Origin: Acidobacteriota bacterium
GTDB lineage: Bacteria; Acidobacteriota; Terriglobia; Terriglobales; Acidobacteriaceae
NCBI GenBank assembly: GCA_021836865.1
Contig: JAKBHH010000006.1
Coordinates: 1 to 64,000 of the forward strand
Length of the DNA: 64,000 bases
Reading direction: 5' to 3'
Each line of letters begins with the position of its first letter. The first letter of the stretch is position 1. Below are positions 28,599 to 37,608 of this stretch, piece by piece. Under the pieces are notes generated by a model, which worked only from the letters and a program-made list of their open reading frames with translations, did not search any database and was not told where the DNA came from. The translations under genes were made by a program, and so were the position numbers.

Positions 28599-29821
28599 AG
28601 AAGAGACGCATTTGTGTGGTCACGACGAGCCGTGCAGACTTCGGCCTGCTGCACGGACTTATCAATGAGATTGCCCATGATCCGCGTCTGAGTCTCCAGT
28701 GCATTGCCTCCGGAACTCATGCCGCCAGAGGCTTCGGTCGAACGGGCCGCGAAATCGAAAAGGCCGGATTGTCCCTTGATCTGAAGATTCCGATGCGCAT
28801 GACAGGTAATTCTGCGCTTTCCGGGGTCTCTGCGATCGCGCACTCTTTGACTCTCTTCGGAAAAGCCTTTGCGCATTTAAAACCCGACATCGTCGTGCTG
28901 CTCGGGGATCGCTTTGAGTTATTTGCGCCAGCCGTTCCGGCCCTCATGCTGCAGATTCCGATCGCGCACATTCATGGTGGTGAGGTGACCGAAGGAGCCA
29001 TTGACGACTCAGTTCGCCATGCCATCACGAAGATGGCCTCTCTGCATTTCACGGCGACTGAGACTTCCCGTCGCCGCATCCTGCAAATGGGGGAGGATCC
29101 GGGCAGAGTGTTCAATTGCGGAGCACCCGGCCTGGACGCAATTCACAATGCCAATTTGCTCACGCGCGAAGAGCTTGAAGAAGCACTGGACATTGACCTT
29201 GGGATACCAACCGCGCTCGTGACCTACCATCCTGCAACCAGAGACAAGATTCCTGTACGAAAACAAGTAAAGGCTCTCGTCGATGCACTCGTTGCAACGA
29301 CTCTTCCCGCGGTGCTGACCATGGCGAACGTCGATGAGAACGGAGCCTATATTAACGCTGAACTAAGAGCACTGTGCAGGAAGCATCCCAGCCGCTTCAA
29401 ATGGGTCCCCAACCTAGGGCATTTGCGTTATTTGAGCGCCCTCAGGCATTTTGCTGTGATGATCGGCAACTCATCAAGCGGGCTGATTGAAGCACCCTCG
29501 TTTCGACTCCCTGTGATAAACATAGGTTCCCGACAGAACGGCCGGGAGCGAGCCGCTAACGTGATTGATGTGCCGTGCGAGGCAGATCAGATTGTGAAAG
29601 CTGTCAGGCGCGCGATATCCCCGGCCTTTCGTGCAAAGATAGCAGACATGACCAACCCCTATGATCTGCGAGGAGACGGAAAGGCGAGCCATCGAATTAA
29701 GAATGTCCTGCGTGATACTGAGATCACAGAAAGCCTCTTGAGCAAGAGGTTCTGGGACTTTCCATATATTCAATCCCTGGATTCAACCCAATCTGTAAGT
29801 GGACGAAAGCCTCGAAAGTAA
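28595..29821 (+). CDS. neuC: UDP(NDP)-N-acetylglucosamine 2-epimerase, hydrolysing (NeuC/LegG type)
   Basis: KRRICVVTTSRADFGLLHGLINEIAHDPRLSLQCIASGTHAARGFG...DIVVLLGDRFELFAPAVPALMLQIPIAHIHGGEVTEGAIDDSVRHAITKMASLHF. Confidence 0.95.
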   Translation: MKKRRICVVTTSRADFGLLHGLINEIAHDPRLSLQCIASGTHAARGFGRTGREIEKAGLSLDLKIPMRMTGNSALSGVSAIAHSLTLFGKAFAHLKPDIVVLLGDRFELFAPAVPALMLQIPIAHIHGGEVTEGAIDDSVRHAITKMASLHFTATETSRRRILQMGEDPGRVFNCGAPGLDAIHNANLLTREELEEALDIDLGIPTALVTYHPATRDKIPVRKQVKALVDALVATTLPAVLTMANVDENGAYINAELRALCRKHPSRFKWVPNLGHLRYLSALRHFAVMIGNSSSGLIEAPSFRLPVINIGSRQNGRERAANVIDVPCEADQIVKAVRRAISPAFRAKIADMTNPYDLRGDGKASHRIKNVLRDTEITESLLSKRFWDFPYIQSLDSTQSVSGRKPRK

Positions 29822-29830
29822 GAGAACTCA

Positions 29831-30922
29831 ATGGATAACAAAATCAATTCCTTCCTCGTTCCTGCCGCGCATTCTATTCGCCAGGCGATGGAGCGGCTTG
29901 AACAAACTGAAGAGAAGATCATCTTTGTGGTCGATGACGACAAGCGTCTGCTCGGATCGTTGACGGATGGTGACATCCGGCGTTGGATTCTCTCAGATGG
30001 CGACCTCAAGGCGGAAGTCTCGAAGGTCTGCAATTGCAATCCACATGTCGCTCGCGACGGCTACCAGATTGATCAAGTTCGGGATGAAATGCTGCGAGGC
30101 AATCTCGGGTGCGTTCCCGTGCTCAACGAATCACGAGAGATCATAAAGCTTCTCTTCTGGAAAGAGCTCTTCCAGGGAGACGCGCCGGTCAGACCGCTTG
30201 CTACACTTGATCTCCCGGTGGTGATCATGGCAGGAGGCATGGGAACACGATTGGCGCCCTTCACAAACGTGCTTCCCAAGCCACTGATCCCTGTGGGAGA
30301 CCGGACAATCATCGAAATTATCATCAGTCAGTTTCTTGCGTACGGAATTGACAAATTTTATCTTTCAGTGAATTACAAGGCAAAGCTTCTTAAGTCCTTC
30401 TTTGAAGAGCTATCGCCGCCATATTCTGTCGAATATATTGAAGAGTCAGAGCCAAGAGGCACCGCCGGTAGCCTCCGATCTTTGTATGATCACGCCCTGG
30501 ATAGCATCATCGTGACGAACTGCGATATTGTAATTCAAGCGGATATCGCCGATGTGGTAGCGTTTCACATAGACAACGGCTACGATATGACTCTTATTGC
30601 ATCGCTCAAGGAGTATCGCATTCCATACGGCGTGTGCGCGCTGGAGAATGGCGGAGATCTTTCCTATATCAAGGAGAAGCCTCGGTACGACTTCCTCGTA
30701 AATACGGGGATGTATGTTGTCCGCAGGGATCGTTTAAATTTGATTCCCCCAAACGGTAAATATGATATGACGGACTTTATAGCTTCCCTTAAGTCAACGG
30801 GAGCTCGGATCGGTGTGTTCCCCATCAGCGAGAGTGCATGGGTGGATACGGGAGAATGGGACGAGTATCGCAAAGCAATCGACAGCCTGAACAGGCTGGG
30901 TGCGCGGAGCGTACAAGAGTGA
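29831..30922 (+). CDS. CBS-domain sugar nucleotidyltransferase (PtmE-like)
   Basis: N-terminal CBS pair (EEKIIFVVDDDKRLLGSLTDGDIRRWIL...GNLGCVPVLNESREIIKLLFWKELF), then nucleotidyltransferase (VVIMAGGMGTRLAPFTNVLPKPLIPVGDRTIIEIIISQF). Confidence 0.9.
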   Translation: MDNKINSFLVPAAHSIRQAMERLEQTEEKIIFVVDDDKRLLGSLTDGDIRRWILSDGDLKAEVSKVCNCNPHVARDGYQIDQVRDEMLRGNLGCVPVLNESREIIKLLFWKELFQGDAPVRPLATLDLPVVIMAGGMGTRLAPFTNVLPKPLIPVGDRTIIEIIISQFLAYGIDKFYLSVNYKAKLLKSFFEELSPPYSVEYIEESEPRGTAGSLRSLYDHALDSIIVTNCDIVIQADIADVVAFHIDNGYDMTLIASLKEYRIPYGVCALENGGDLSYIKEKPRYDFLVNTGMYVVRRDRLNLIPPNGKYDMTDFIASLKSTGARIGVFPISESAWVDTGEWDEYRKAIDSLNRLGARSVQE

Positions 30923-30946
30923 AAGGAAAGCGCCGGTACACATTCC

Positions 30947-31648
30947 ATGCTGAATGGTAGTCGCTTGATCGCGGTGATTCCGGCCAGGGGAGGCAGCAAA
31001 TCTGTTCCTCGCAAGAATCTTTATCCGCTTGCGGGCAAGCCGCTGATCCTTTGGTCTATCGATATCGCCAAGTGTGTTGGGGGCATTGATCGAGTGATTG
31101 TATCGACTGACGATCAGGAGATAGCCAATGTCGCGAGCGCACATGGAGCGGAAGTGTACATGCGGCCTGCCCATCTGGCTACAGACAGCGCACTCGTAAT
31201 TGATACTCTGAAAGATCTTGTCGCCACTCTTATTCGAGAGGGAGAAACTGCTGATTGGGTGATTCTTCTTGAGCCGACCTGCCCCTTGCGCTCCGTCGAA
31301 GATGTCGAAGAGTGCATGAGAGTTCTGAGGTCCGGCGCGTTCGATTCGGTCGCCACTTTTAAGTCTGCGGATTTGAATCCGCACCGTGCATGGAGGATCC
31401 ATCAGGGTATCCCAGAGGTCTTTATCCCGGGTGCGATCCCGTGGTTGCCGAGGCAATTACTTCCGCCTGCCTACCAATTGAACGGTGCAGTGTATGTCTT
31501 TCGGAGTAACATGCTCGGTTCGGACTCGAGATCCATTCTTCCGGGCAGGATTGGAGCGGTCGTGATGCCAAAGGAGAGATCCTACGATATCGACGATCCA
31601 ATCGATTTCACTGTTGTTGAAGCTCTCTTAAAGGAATCAGAAAAATGA
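30947..31648 (+). CDS. neuA: Acylneuraminate cytidylyltransferase family (CMP-NulO synthetase; NeuA/LegF/PtmB-like)
   Basis: RLIAVIPARGGSKSVPRKNLYPLAGKPLILWSIDIAKCVGGIDRVIVSTDDQEIANVASAHGAEVYMRPAHLATDSALVIDTL. Confidence 0.95.
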   Translation: MLNGSRLIAVIPARGGSKSVPRKNLYPLAGKPLILWSIDIAKCVGGIDRVIVSTDDQEIANVASAHGAEVYMRPAHLATDSALVIDTLKDLVATLIREGETADWVILLEPTCPLRSVEDVEECMRVLRSGAFDSVATFKSADLNPHRAWRIHQGIPEVFIPGAIPWLPRQLLPPAYQLNGAVYVFRSNMLGSDSRSILPGRIGAVVMPKERSYDIDDPIDFTVVEALLKESEK

Positions 31649-32445
31649 ATAGAACATTGCATCAGATGCTCAATCTGGAAGGGAGAACTGCTCTGATCAC
31701 TGGAGGAGCTGGCTATCTCGGCTCAGCCATAAGCGAAACGTTGGTGGAATTGGGTGCGCGCGTCATCCTTGCAAGCCGCGATGTTGAGAAGTGTCGAATG
31801 AAGTGCCAGGAGCTTGAGGCTTTTGCGGGAGCATCCGCGCGGGCCTTCGCCTTGGAACTGGATGTGATGAAGCGTGACTCGGTGGACGCCTTCCTGGCTA
31901 AGCAACGGTCGGAATTCGGCAACATTGACATCCTCGTCAACAACGCCTGGTCGGGCAATAAGAACTCATGGGAGTCAATCAGCCAGGAGGATTGGGACTA
32001 CGACATTGATATGAGCCTGAATTCAGTCTTTCGGCTCACAAAGGCCGTCTTTCCTGATTTGGTGGCGACGCGCGGCGTCATACTCAACATTGCGTCGATG
32101 TACGGCCACATCGGCCCAGACTACCGCATCTATGACGGCAAGCAATTTGCAAATCCGCCGAGCTACGGAGCCGCAAAGGCTGGAGTCATCCAGTTCACAA
32201 AGTATCTTGCCAGCTTTCTTTCGCCGCACGGAATTCGTGTCAATTCTCTAAGCCCCGGGGCATTTCCGCACCCTCCCACACAGCAGCATACTGAATTTAT
32301 GGAAAAGCTCTCCTCCAAGAATCCACTGAACAGGATTGGTCAGCCAGAAGAGCTTAAGGGTGCGGTGGCGCTGCTCTGCTCCGACGCCGGAAGTTATATA
32401 ACAGGCCAAAACCTGTGTGTCGATGGCGGATGGGCCATATGGTAA
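31645..32445 (+). CDS. Short-chain dehydrogenase/reductase (PtmA-like context)
   Basis: GRTALITGGAGYLGSAISETLVELGARVILASRD...DILVNNAWSG...PSYGAAKAGVIQFTKYLASFLSPHGIRVNSLSPGAF; 4-nt overlap with the upstream gene. Confidence 0.93.
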   Translation: MNRTLHQMLNLEGRTALITGGAGYLGSAISETLVELGARVILASRDVEKCRMKCQELEAFAGASARAFALELDVMKRDSVDAFLAKQRSEFGNIDILVNNAWSGNKNSWESISQEDWDYDIDMSLNSVFRLTKAVFPDLVATRGVILNIASMYGHIGPDYRIYDGKQFANPPSYGAAKAGVIQFTKYLASFLSPHGIRVNSLSPGAFPHPPTQQHTEFMEKLSSKNPLNRIGQPEELKGAVALLCSDAGSYITGQNLCVDGGWAIW

Positions 32446-33362
32446 AGTCTCTGGGAATCATTGGTCTCAGCGAAGGCAATGGCCATCCGCTTTCTTACAG
32501 CTCCATCATCAATGGCTATTCCGAGATAGATCTGGCAGCCTCGGGCTGGCCCGGAATTTATGAGTATGTACGCAGGCGGCATCCATCCGAGTTCGGCCTT
32601 CAGGACTGGACCGTGACTCATGCATGGACACAGGAACCGGAGTCAACCAAGAGGCTATGCAATGCGTGCCGCATTCCGCACGGCGTCAATGACTATCGCG
32701 AATTTCTCGGTCGGGTTGACGCGGTCATCATTGCTCGTGATGACTATCAGACTCATCTGGAGATTGCCCATCCATTTCTTGAGGCAGGTCTCCCCGTGTT
32801 TGTCGATAAGCCACTGAGCCTTTCTCTGGATGAGCTGAGGTACTTCCGGCGATACCTGGAGAGTGGGCAACTGATGTCCTGTTCCGGGATGCGCTATGCC
32901 CGGGAACTGGATGAACCAAGGGCGAATATGGCGAGGTTTGGCAATCTCAAACTCATTCAAGGCACAATCGTATTGACCTGGGAAAAGTACGGGGTCCATC
33001 TTCTTGAGGCGGCCATGTCCTTACTGGATGCGAAAGCTCTCACAGTCCGGGTGCAGGCAGCAAGTCATTTCTCCGCCGCTGTGCGGCTGGATAACAGCGC
33101 GCTTTTGAGGATCGACACGCTTGGCGACTCCCCTCGTTCATTCCGTCTTGATATCTATGGGTCCGGACTCATTGGTTCATATGATATTGTTGACAACTTT
33201 TCTATGTTCAGGCGCATGTTGTGGGGATTTACTGAGTCGATTCGCACAGGGAAGCCTGCAATCCGGGCGGAGAGTACATTGCAGATTATGCAGGTCCTCA
33301 TAGCCGGGCAGATTTCGCAAAGGGAAGATAGGGAGGTTAGCCTCGATGAAGTTGCACTATAG
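32439..33362 (+). CDS. Gfo/Idh/MocA-family oxidoreductase
   Basis: KSLGIIGLSEGNGHPLSYSSIINGY...RVDAVIIARDDYQTHLEIAHPFLEAGLPVFVDKPLSLSLDELRYFRRYLESGQLMSCSGMRYARELDEPR. Confidence 0.85.
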   Translation: MVKSLGIIGLSEGNGHPLSYSSIINGYSEIDLAASGWPGIYEYVRRRHPSEFGLQDWTVTHAWTQEPESTKRLCNACRIPHGVNDYREFLGRVDAVIIARDDYQTHLEIAHPFLEAGLPVFVDKPLSLSLDELRYFRRYLESGQLMSCSGMRYARELDEPRANMARFGNLKLIQGTIVLTWEKYGVHLLEAAMSLLDAKALTVRVQAASHFSAAVRLDNSALLRIDTLGDSPRSFRLDIYGSGLIGSYDIVDNFSMFRRMLWGFTESIRTGKPAIRAESTLQIMQVLIAGQISQREDREVSLDEVAL

Positions 33363-34170
33363 CAAGCTCTTCGAACTTAGAGGTAAGACTGCGATCATTA
33401 CTGGGGCTACCGGCATCCTGGGGACGAGATTCTGCAATGGATTGGCCGAGTTTGGGGCCAATGTCGTTGTAGTTGATTTGGATTCCGCTCAGTGCAAGGG
33501 CCTGGCAAGCGACCTGGAGAGGGACTATGGTATCTCATCCATCGGCATCGCGTGCGATGTCGCGGATCCTCTCTCTGTTGCCAACATGGTCGATACGGTC
33601 GTCAAACGATTTAATGGAGTCCATATTCTCCACAACAATGCAGCATCCAAGTCAAACGATCTTGATGCCTTCTTTGCTAGTACAGAGGATTATGCGCTTT
33701 CCGAGTGGCGCAAGATTATGTCAGTCAATATTGATGGCATGTTTCTTGTTGCGCAGGCAGTAGGACGGCAAATGCAATGTCAGGGTACAGGGGGAAGCAT
33801 CATTCAAACCGCCTCAATCTATGGACTGGTCTCTTCTGATAAGAGAATCTATGAGGGTTCTCACTATCTCGGACGGCAGATCAGCAATCCAGCAGTATAT
33901 TCCACCTCAAAGGCAGCCGTCGTTGGACTTACACGGTATTTAGCCGCTAACTGGGGCGATTCCCGGATTCGCGTCAACGCCCTGGTTCCAGCGGGAGTCG
34001 AGAGTGGCCAGAATGAGACCTTCAAGGCGCGCTATGCTGCACGAGTTCCCCTGGGACGGATGGCGCAGGGCGACGAGATGGTCGGCGCTCTCATCTACTT
34101 GGCGTCAGATGCTTCGAGCTATGTCACAGGACATTGCCTTGTTGTAGACGGCGGCTTGAGCGCCTGGTAG
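33346..34170 (+). CDS. Short-chain dehydrogenase/reductase (second copy)
   Basis: GKTAIITGATGILGTRFCNGLAEFGANVVVVDLDS...HILHNNAASKSNDLDAFF...AVYSTSKAAVVGLTRYLAANWGDSRIRVNALVPAGVESGQ. Confidence 0.93.
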   Translation: MKLHYSKLFELRGKTAIITGATGILGTRFCNGLAEFGANVVVVDLDSAQCKGLASDLERDYGISSIGIACDVADPLSVANMVDTVVKRFNGVHILHNNAASKSNDLDAFFASTEDYALSEWRKIMSVNIDGMFLVAQAVGRQMQCQGTGGSIIQTASIYGLVSSDKRIYEGSHYLGRQISNPAVYSTSKAAVVGLTRYLAANWGDSRIRVNALVPAGVESGQNETFKARYAARVPLGRMAQGDEMVGALIYLASDASSYVTGHCLVVDGGLSAW

Positions 34171-34327
34171 GGCAGGGCGTCTCATCTCTGCCGATCCAGC
34201 CATTCAACCTAGTGGGGGGGGTCTTTTAGAGCGAGCACTCGACGCAAACATAAAGCAGGGTTCCTGATTGCGAACGAGCAAACTTAAAGTCATCCATATT
34301 GCCTTCTGGTACGCTTAACGGAAAGAT

Positions 34328-35266
34328 ATGAGCCAACAAGTCACAATCGTCATGTACCACTACGTGCGACCTCTGGAGCGGTCCCGGTTTCCGACATTAA
34401 AAGCTCTCAGCATTGAACGTTTCGTGCGACAGCTGGACCATATTGTGGCAGCGTATCACCCGGTTACTGTTGAACAGATCCTTGAGTCGTTGCGCTCCCC
34501 TGGGTATGAACTCCCGCCCCGTTCAATCTTGCTTACGTTTGATGACGGATACAGCGACCACTTTCAGCATGTGTTTCCCCACCTGGACTCGCGCGGAATC
34601 CAAGGCTGTTTCTTTCCGCCTGTTAAGGCGGTGTTGCATCACAAGGTTCTGGACGTCAACAAGATTCAATTTACTCTTGCCGCATATCCGGATCCCTATG
34701 CTCTCCTCAACGACGTGTTGAGCCTTCTTGATGAGTATCGAAGTGAATACGAGCTAGAGTCAGTGGATGATTACAGAAACCGCGCGAGAGAGGTGCACCG
34801 TTACGATAGCGCGACCGTGATTGCATTCAAGCGACTGCTGCAACGGGAGCTTCCGGAGCCTGTCAGGCGGGATATCGTAAATCGCCTTTTTCAAAAGTAT
34901 GTGACCCTCGATGAAGCGGCGTTTGCAAGCGAACTGTATATGACTCCTGAACAAATGTCCTGCATGATCCGGCACGGCATGCACTTCGGCTGCCATGGTT
35001 ATAGCCATGCATGGATGGACCAACTGACCACCGAGGCGCAATCGCATGAAGTAGACCAATCACTGGGCCTTCTGGAGAAGCTGGGCTGTGCCGGCAAAGG
35101 CTGGACGATGTGCTATCCATATGGCGGCTATAACGCTTCCTTGTTGAAAATGCTGCAAGACCGAGGTTGTCAGCTCGGATTTAGCGTTGAGCCGAGGATT
35201 GCAGATCTGGCCGCAGAGAATCCACTAACTCTTCCCCGAATCGATACCAACGATCTGCCTAGCTGA
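34328..35266 (+). CDS. Polysaccharide deacetylase family protein
   Basis: MSQQVTIVMYHYVRPLERSRFPTLKALSIERFVRQLDHI...SILLTFDDGYSDHFQHVFPHLDSRGIQGCFFPPVKAV...MHFGCHGYSHAWM. Confidence 0.88.
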   Translation: MSQQVTIVMYHYVRPLERSRFPTLKALSIERFVRQLDHIVAAYHPVTVEQILESLRSPGYELPPRSILLTFDDGYSDHFQHVFPHLDSRGIQGCFFPPVKAVLHHKVLDVNKIQFTLAAYPDPYALLNDVLSLLDEYRSEYELESVDDYRNRAREVHRYDSATVIAFKRLLQRELPEPVRRDIVNRLFQKYVTLDEAAFASELYMTPEQMSCMIRHGMHFGCHGYSHAWMDQLTTEAQSHEVDQSLGLLEKLGCAGKGWTMCYPYGGYNASLLKMLQDRGCQLGFSVEPRIADLAAENPLTLPRIDTNDLPS

Positions 35267-35274
35267 CTGCCGTT

Positions 35275-36561
35275 ATGAAATCCATGCTTCAGCTAATCCG
35301 TGAACTTACGCCACTCAACCGAGCCGTATGCTCCGTTGGATATGATGAGGCAGTAGCTTGTCTGTGCGATCAGCTTCCATTCGCAGTGATCGCGGTTCCT
35401 GATCATGTCCGGCATAATGGGTGGGTGATTCCCCCATCATGGGATATTGAAGAAGCGAAAATTCGTCGTGACAATGAGATCGTGTACGATGGCGCAAGCC
35501 ATCCTCTCTCTGTCATCAGCCTGTCTTCGAGTTATGCTGGCTCAGTACCTCTGAACGAACTCAAGAGGCATCTTTTTTTCGATCATCGCAATGACGACTC
35601 AATCCCCTTTCACTATCGCCAGCAATTCCGGTGTTGGGAACGGGACTGGGGATTCTGCATGCCCAAGCGCATTCTGGATGAGTTGACGGGTGGTCACTAC
35701 GAAGTCTCGATTCGCACGCGAGAGTCGCGGGGTGCCGTTAAGATTCTTGAATATAAACATCGGGGCCAAACCGACTTAACGATTGCTCTCGGCGCAAACC
35801 TCGATCATGCAGGCGTTGCAAACGATGGCCTCTCTGGGTGCGTTGTCGGTCTCGAGGTGATGCGCCGAATCGCCAGCCGAAAGACCAAACTCACCTACTC
35901 ACTCGTCCTTTCGCCTGGAATCCTCGGGTCAGAATTGTATCTCGCCTCTATGCCTGAGCACGCCAGGAGCCAGATTCTTGAGGGCATTTTCCTGGAAATG
36001 CTAGGTACAGATAACTCTCTTGCAGTGCAAGAGTCACGACATAGCATGGTGAGTGTTTCACATGCTCTTCGCGCGAGTCTGGAAGCGCAAAGCATTCAAT
36101 ACCGGCGAGGCGAATTTGAGGAGATCATCATCAACGATGAATACATATGGGAAAACTATAAGATCCCGATGCTTTCACTGTCCCGCTTCCCTTATCCGGA
36201 ATATCATTCGAGTCGGGATAACCTGACGATTATCCGCGAGGCGGCGCTTATAGAGGCTGTGAATGCTATCGTCGGCATGATCGATCAACTCGAAGCCTCT
36301 CCAATCGTTGTGAAGCGATTTCAAGGGAATATGTGCCTTTCCAACCCGATCTATGATCTCTATGTTGACTACGGCCAGGTTGCCCTCGGCGACAGATCGT
36401 CAGCCCAGCAGAGAAGGATGCGCGCGCTCATGGATTTCATTCCGTCCCTGGAGAGGCCAGCCAGCATCGCTGCGATCGCAGGTCAAGTCGGGCTGAATGA
36501 AGAAGTTGCCCACGAGTATATGCTTAAGTGGTCCGCGAAAGGACTTGTAGAGCTGCTTTAG
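35275..36561 (+). CDS. DUF4910/DUF2172-type aminopeptidase-like (M28-fold) protein with C-terminal winged helix
   Basis: 'TIALGANLDHAGVANDGLSGCVVGLEVMRRI' (xHxxxANDxLSG-like metal-site segment) and 'YHSSRDNLTIIREAALIEAVNAIVGMIDQLE'. This family occurs in glycan clusters. Confidence 0.7.
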   Translation: MKSMLQLIRELTPLNRAVCSVGYDEAVACLCDQLPFAVIAVPDHVRHNGWVIPPSWDIEEAKIRRDNEIVYDGASHPLSVISLSSSYAGSVPLNELKRHLFFDHRNDDSIPFHYRQQFRCWERDWGFCMPKRILDELTGGHYEVSIRTRESRGAVKILEYKHRGQTDLTIALGANLDHAGVANDGLSGCVVGLEVMRRIASRKTKLTYSLVLSPGILGSELYLASMPEHARSQILEGIFLEMLGTDNSLAVQESRHSMVSVSHALRASLEAQSIQYRRGEFEEIIINDEYIWENYKIPMLSLSRFPYPEYHSSRDNLTIIREAALIEAVNAIVGMIDQLEASPIVVKRFQGNMCLSNPIYDLYVDYGQVALGDRSSAQQRRMRALMDFIPSLERPASIAAIAGQVGLNEEVAHEYMLKWSAKGLVELL

Positions 36562-36639
36562 AGCCGCGTGCGGTAAGTGCACATAAGTAAAGGGGCAACA
36601 ATACCTGTCTCAACAATAACTCAAAGGAAGAATAGGCCT

Positions 36640-37608
36640 ATGAAAATTCTTGTAACTGGCGGTGCCGGATATATTGGATCATCTCTTGTATCCTCCCTGA
36701 TTGCCAAGAACAACCAGGTGCGCGTCCTTGACTCACTCCTGCACGGCGGCGAGTCGTTGCTCGGCGTTTGGCCAAGTGCCGACTTCGAGTTTATGGAAGG
36801 GGATATCAGGGATCCGAAGAGAGTTGGTGAGGCGCTCAGAGACATCGATGCTGTCGTCCATCTTGCGGCCATCGTAGGCGATCCCGCGTGTGCGCGGGAT
36901 CCCGGCGCGGCAAGGGAGGTTAATCTCAGTGCGTCGTTGCATCTCATAGAGCAATGCAAACGGCACGGTGTAGGTCGCTTTGTCTTCGCTTCTACATGCA
37001 GTAACTATGGAAAAATGCCGGACCCTGATCAATACCTGGACGAGGCCTCGGAACTGCACCCCGTTTCCCTATACGCCGAGACGAAGGTTGCCGTAGAGCG
37101 CGCAATCTTGGACGGTCCCGATTCAGACGGTTGGTGTCCAACGCTGCTTCGCTTTGCAACAATCTTTGGCGTGTCGCCGCGTATGCGCTTTGATCTTACA
37201 GTGAATGAGTTCGCGGCTGAACTCCTTATCAAGAAGCGTCTCACAGTTTTTGGGGAGCAGTTCTGGCGTCCCTACGTTCATGTGCGGGATGCCGCGTGTG
37301 CGATTCAACTCGTGCTTGGCGCGGAGCCGAGCCTTGTGCGAAGCACTGTGTTCAACGTAGGCTCCACAAGCCAGAATTTTCGCAAACAGGATATTGTGAA
37401 TATGATCCGCCCGCTCGTTCCGGATGCTCAAATCGAATTTGTACATAAGAAGGAAGATCCCCGGGATTATCGGGTATCGTTTGAGCGCATTGCGCAACGT
37501 CTGGGGTTCAATATCTCCAAGACCGTGGATCAAGGGATTCAGGAAGTAGCTCGCCTCATCCAAAGCCGCGCAATTTCAAATTTTGAAGACAGTAGGTATC
37601 GAAATTGA
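36640..37608 (+). CDS. NAD-dependent epimerase/dehydratase (extended SDR)
   Basis: MKILVTGGAGYIGSSLVSSLIAKNNQVRVLDSLLHGGESLLGV...FVFASTCSNYGKMPDPD...SLYAETKVAVERAIL (YxxxK). Confidence 0.92.
   Translation: MKILVTGGAGYIGSSLVSSLIAKNNQVRVLDSLLHGGESLLGVWPSADFEFMEGDIRDPKRVGEALRDIDAVVHLAAIVGDPACARDPGAAREVNLSASLHLIEQCKRHGVGRFVFASTCSNYGKMPDPDQYLDEASELHPVSLYAETKVAVERAILDGPDSDGWCPTLLRFATIFGVSPRMRFDLTVNEFAAELLIKKRLTVFGEQFWRPYVHVRDAACAIQLVLGAEPSLVRSTVFNVGSTSQNFRKQDIVNMIRPLVPDAQIEFVHKKEDPRDYRVSFERIAQRLGFNISKTVDQGIQEVARLIQSRAISNFEDSRYRN

Noticed and set aside
34214-34221. Run of 8 G upstream of the deacetylase, possible phase-variation tract
   Set aside because: Too short and isolated, ~107 bp from the start codon; no second supporting feature.
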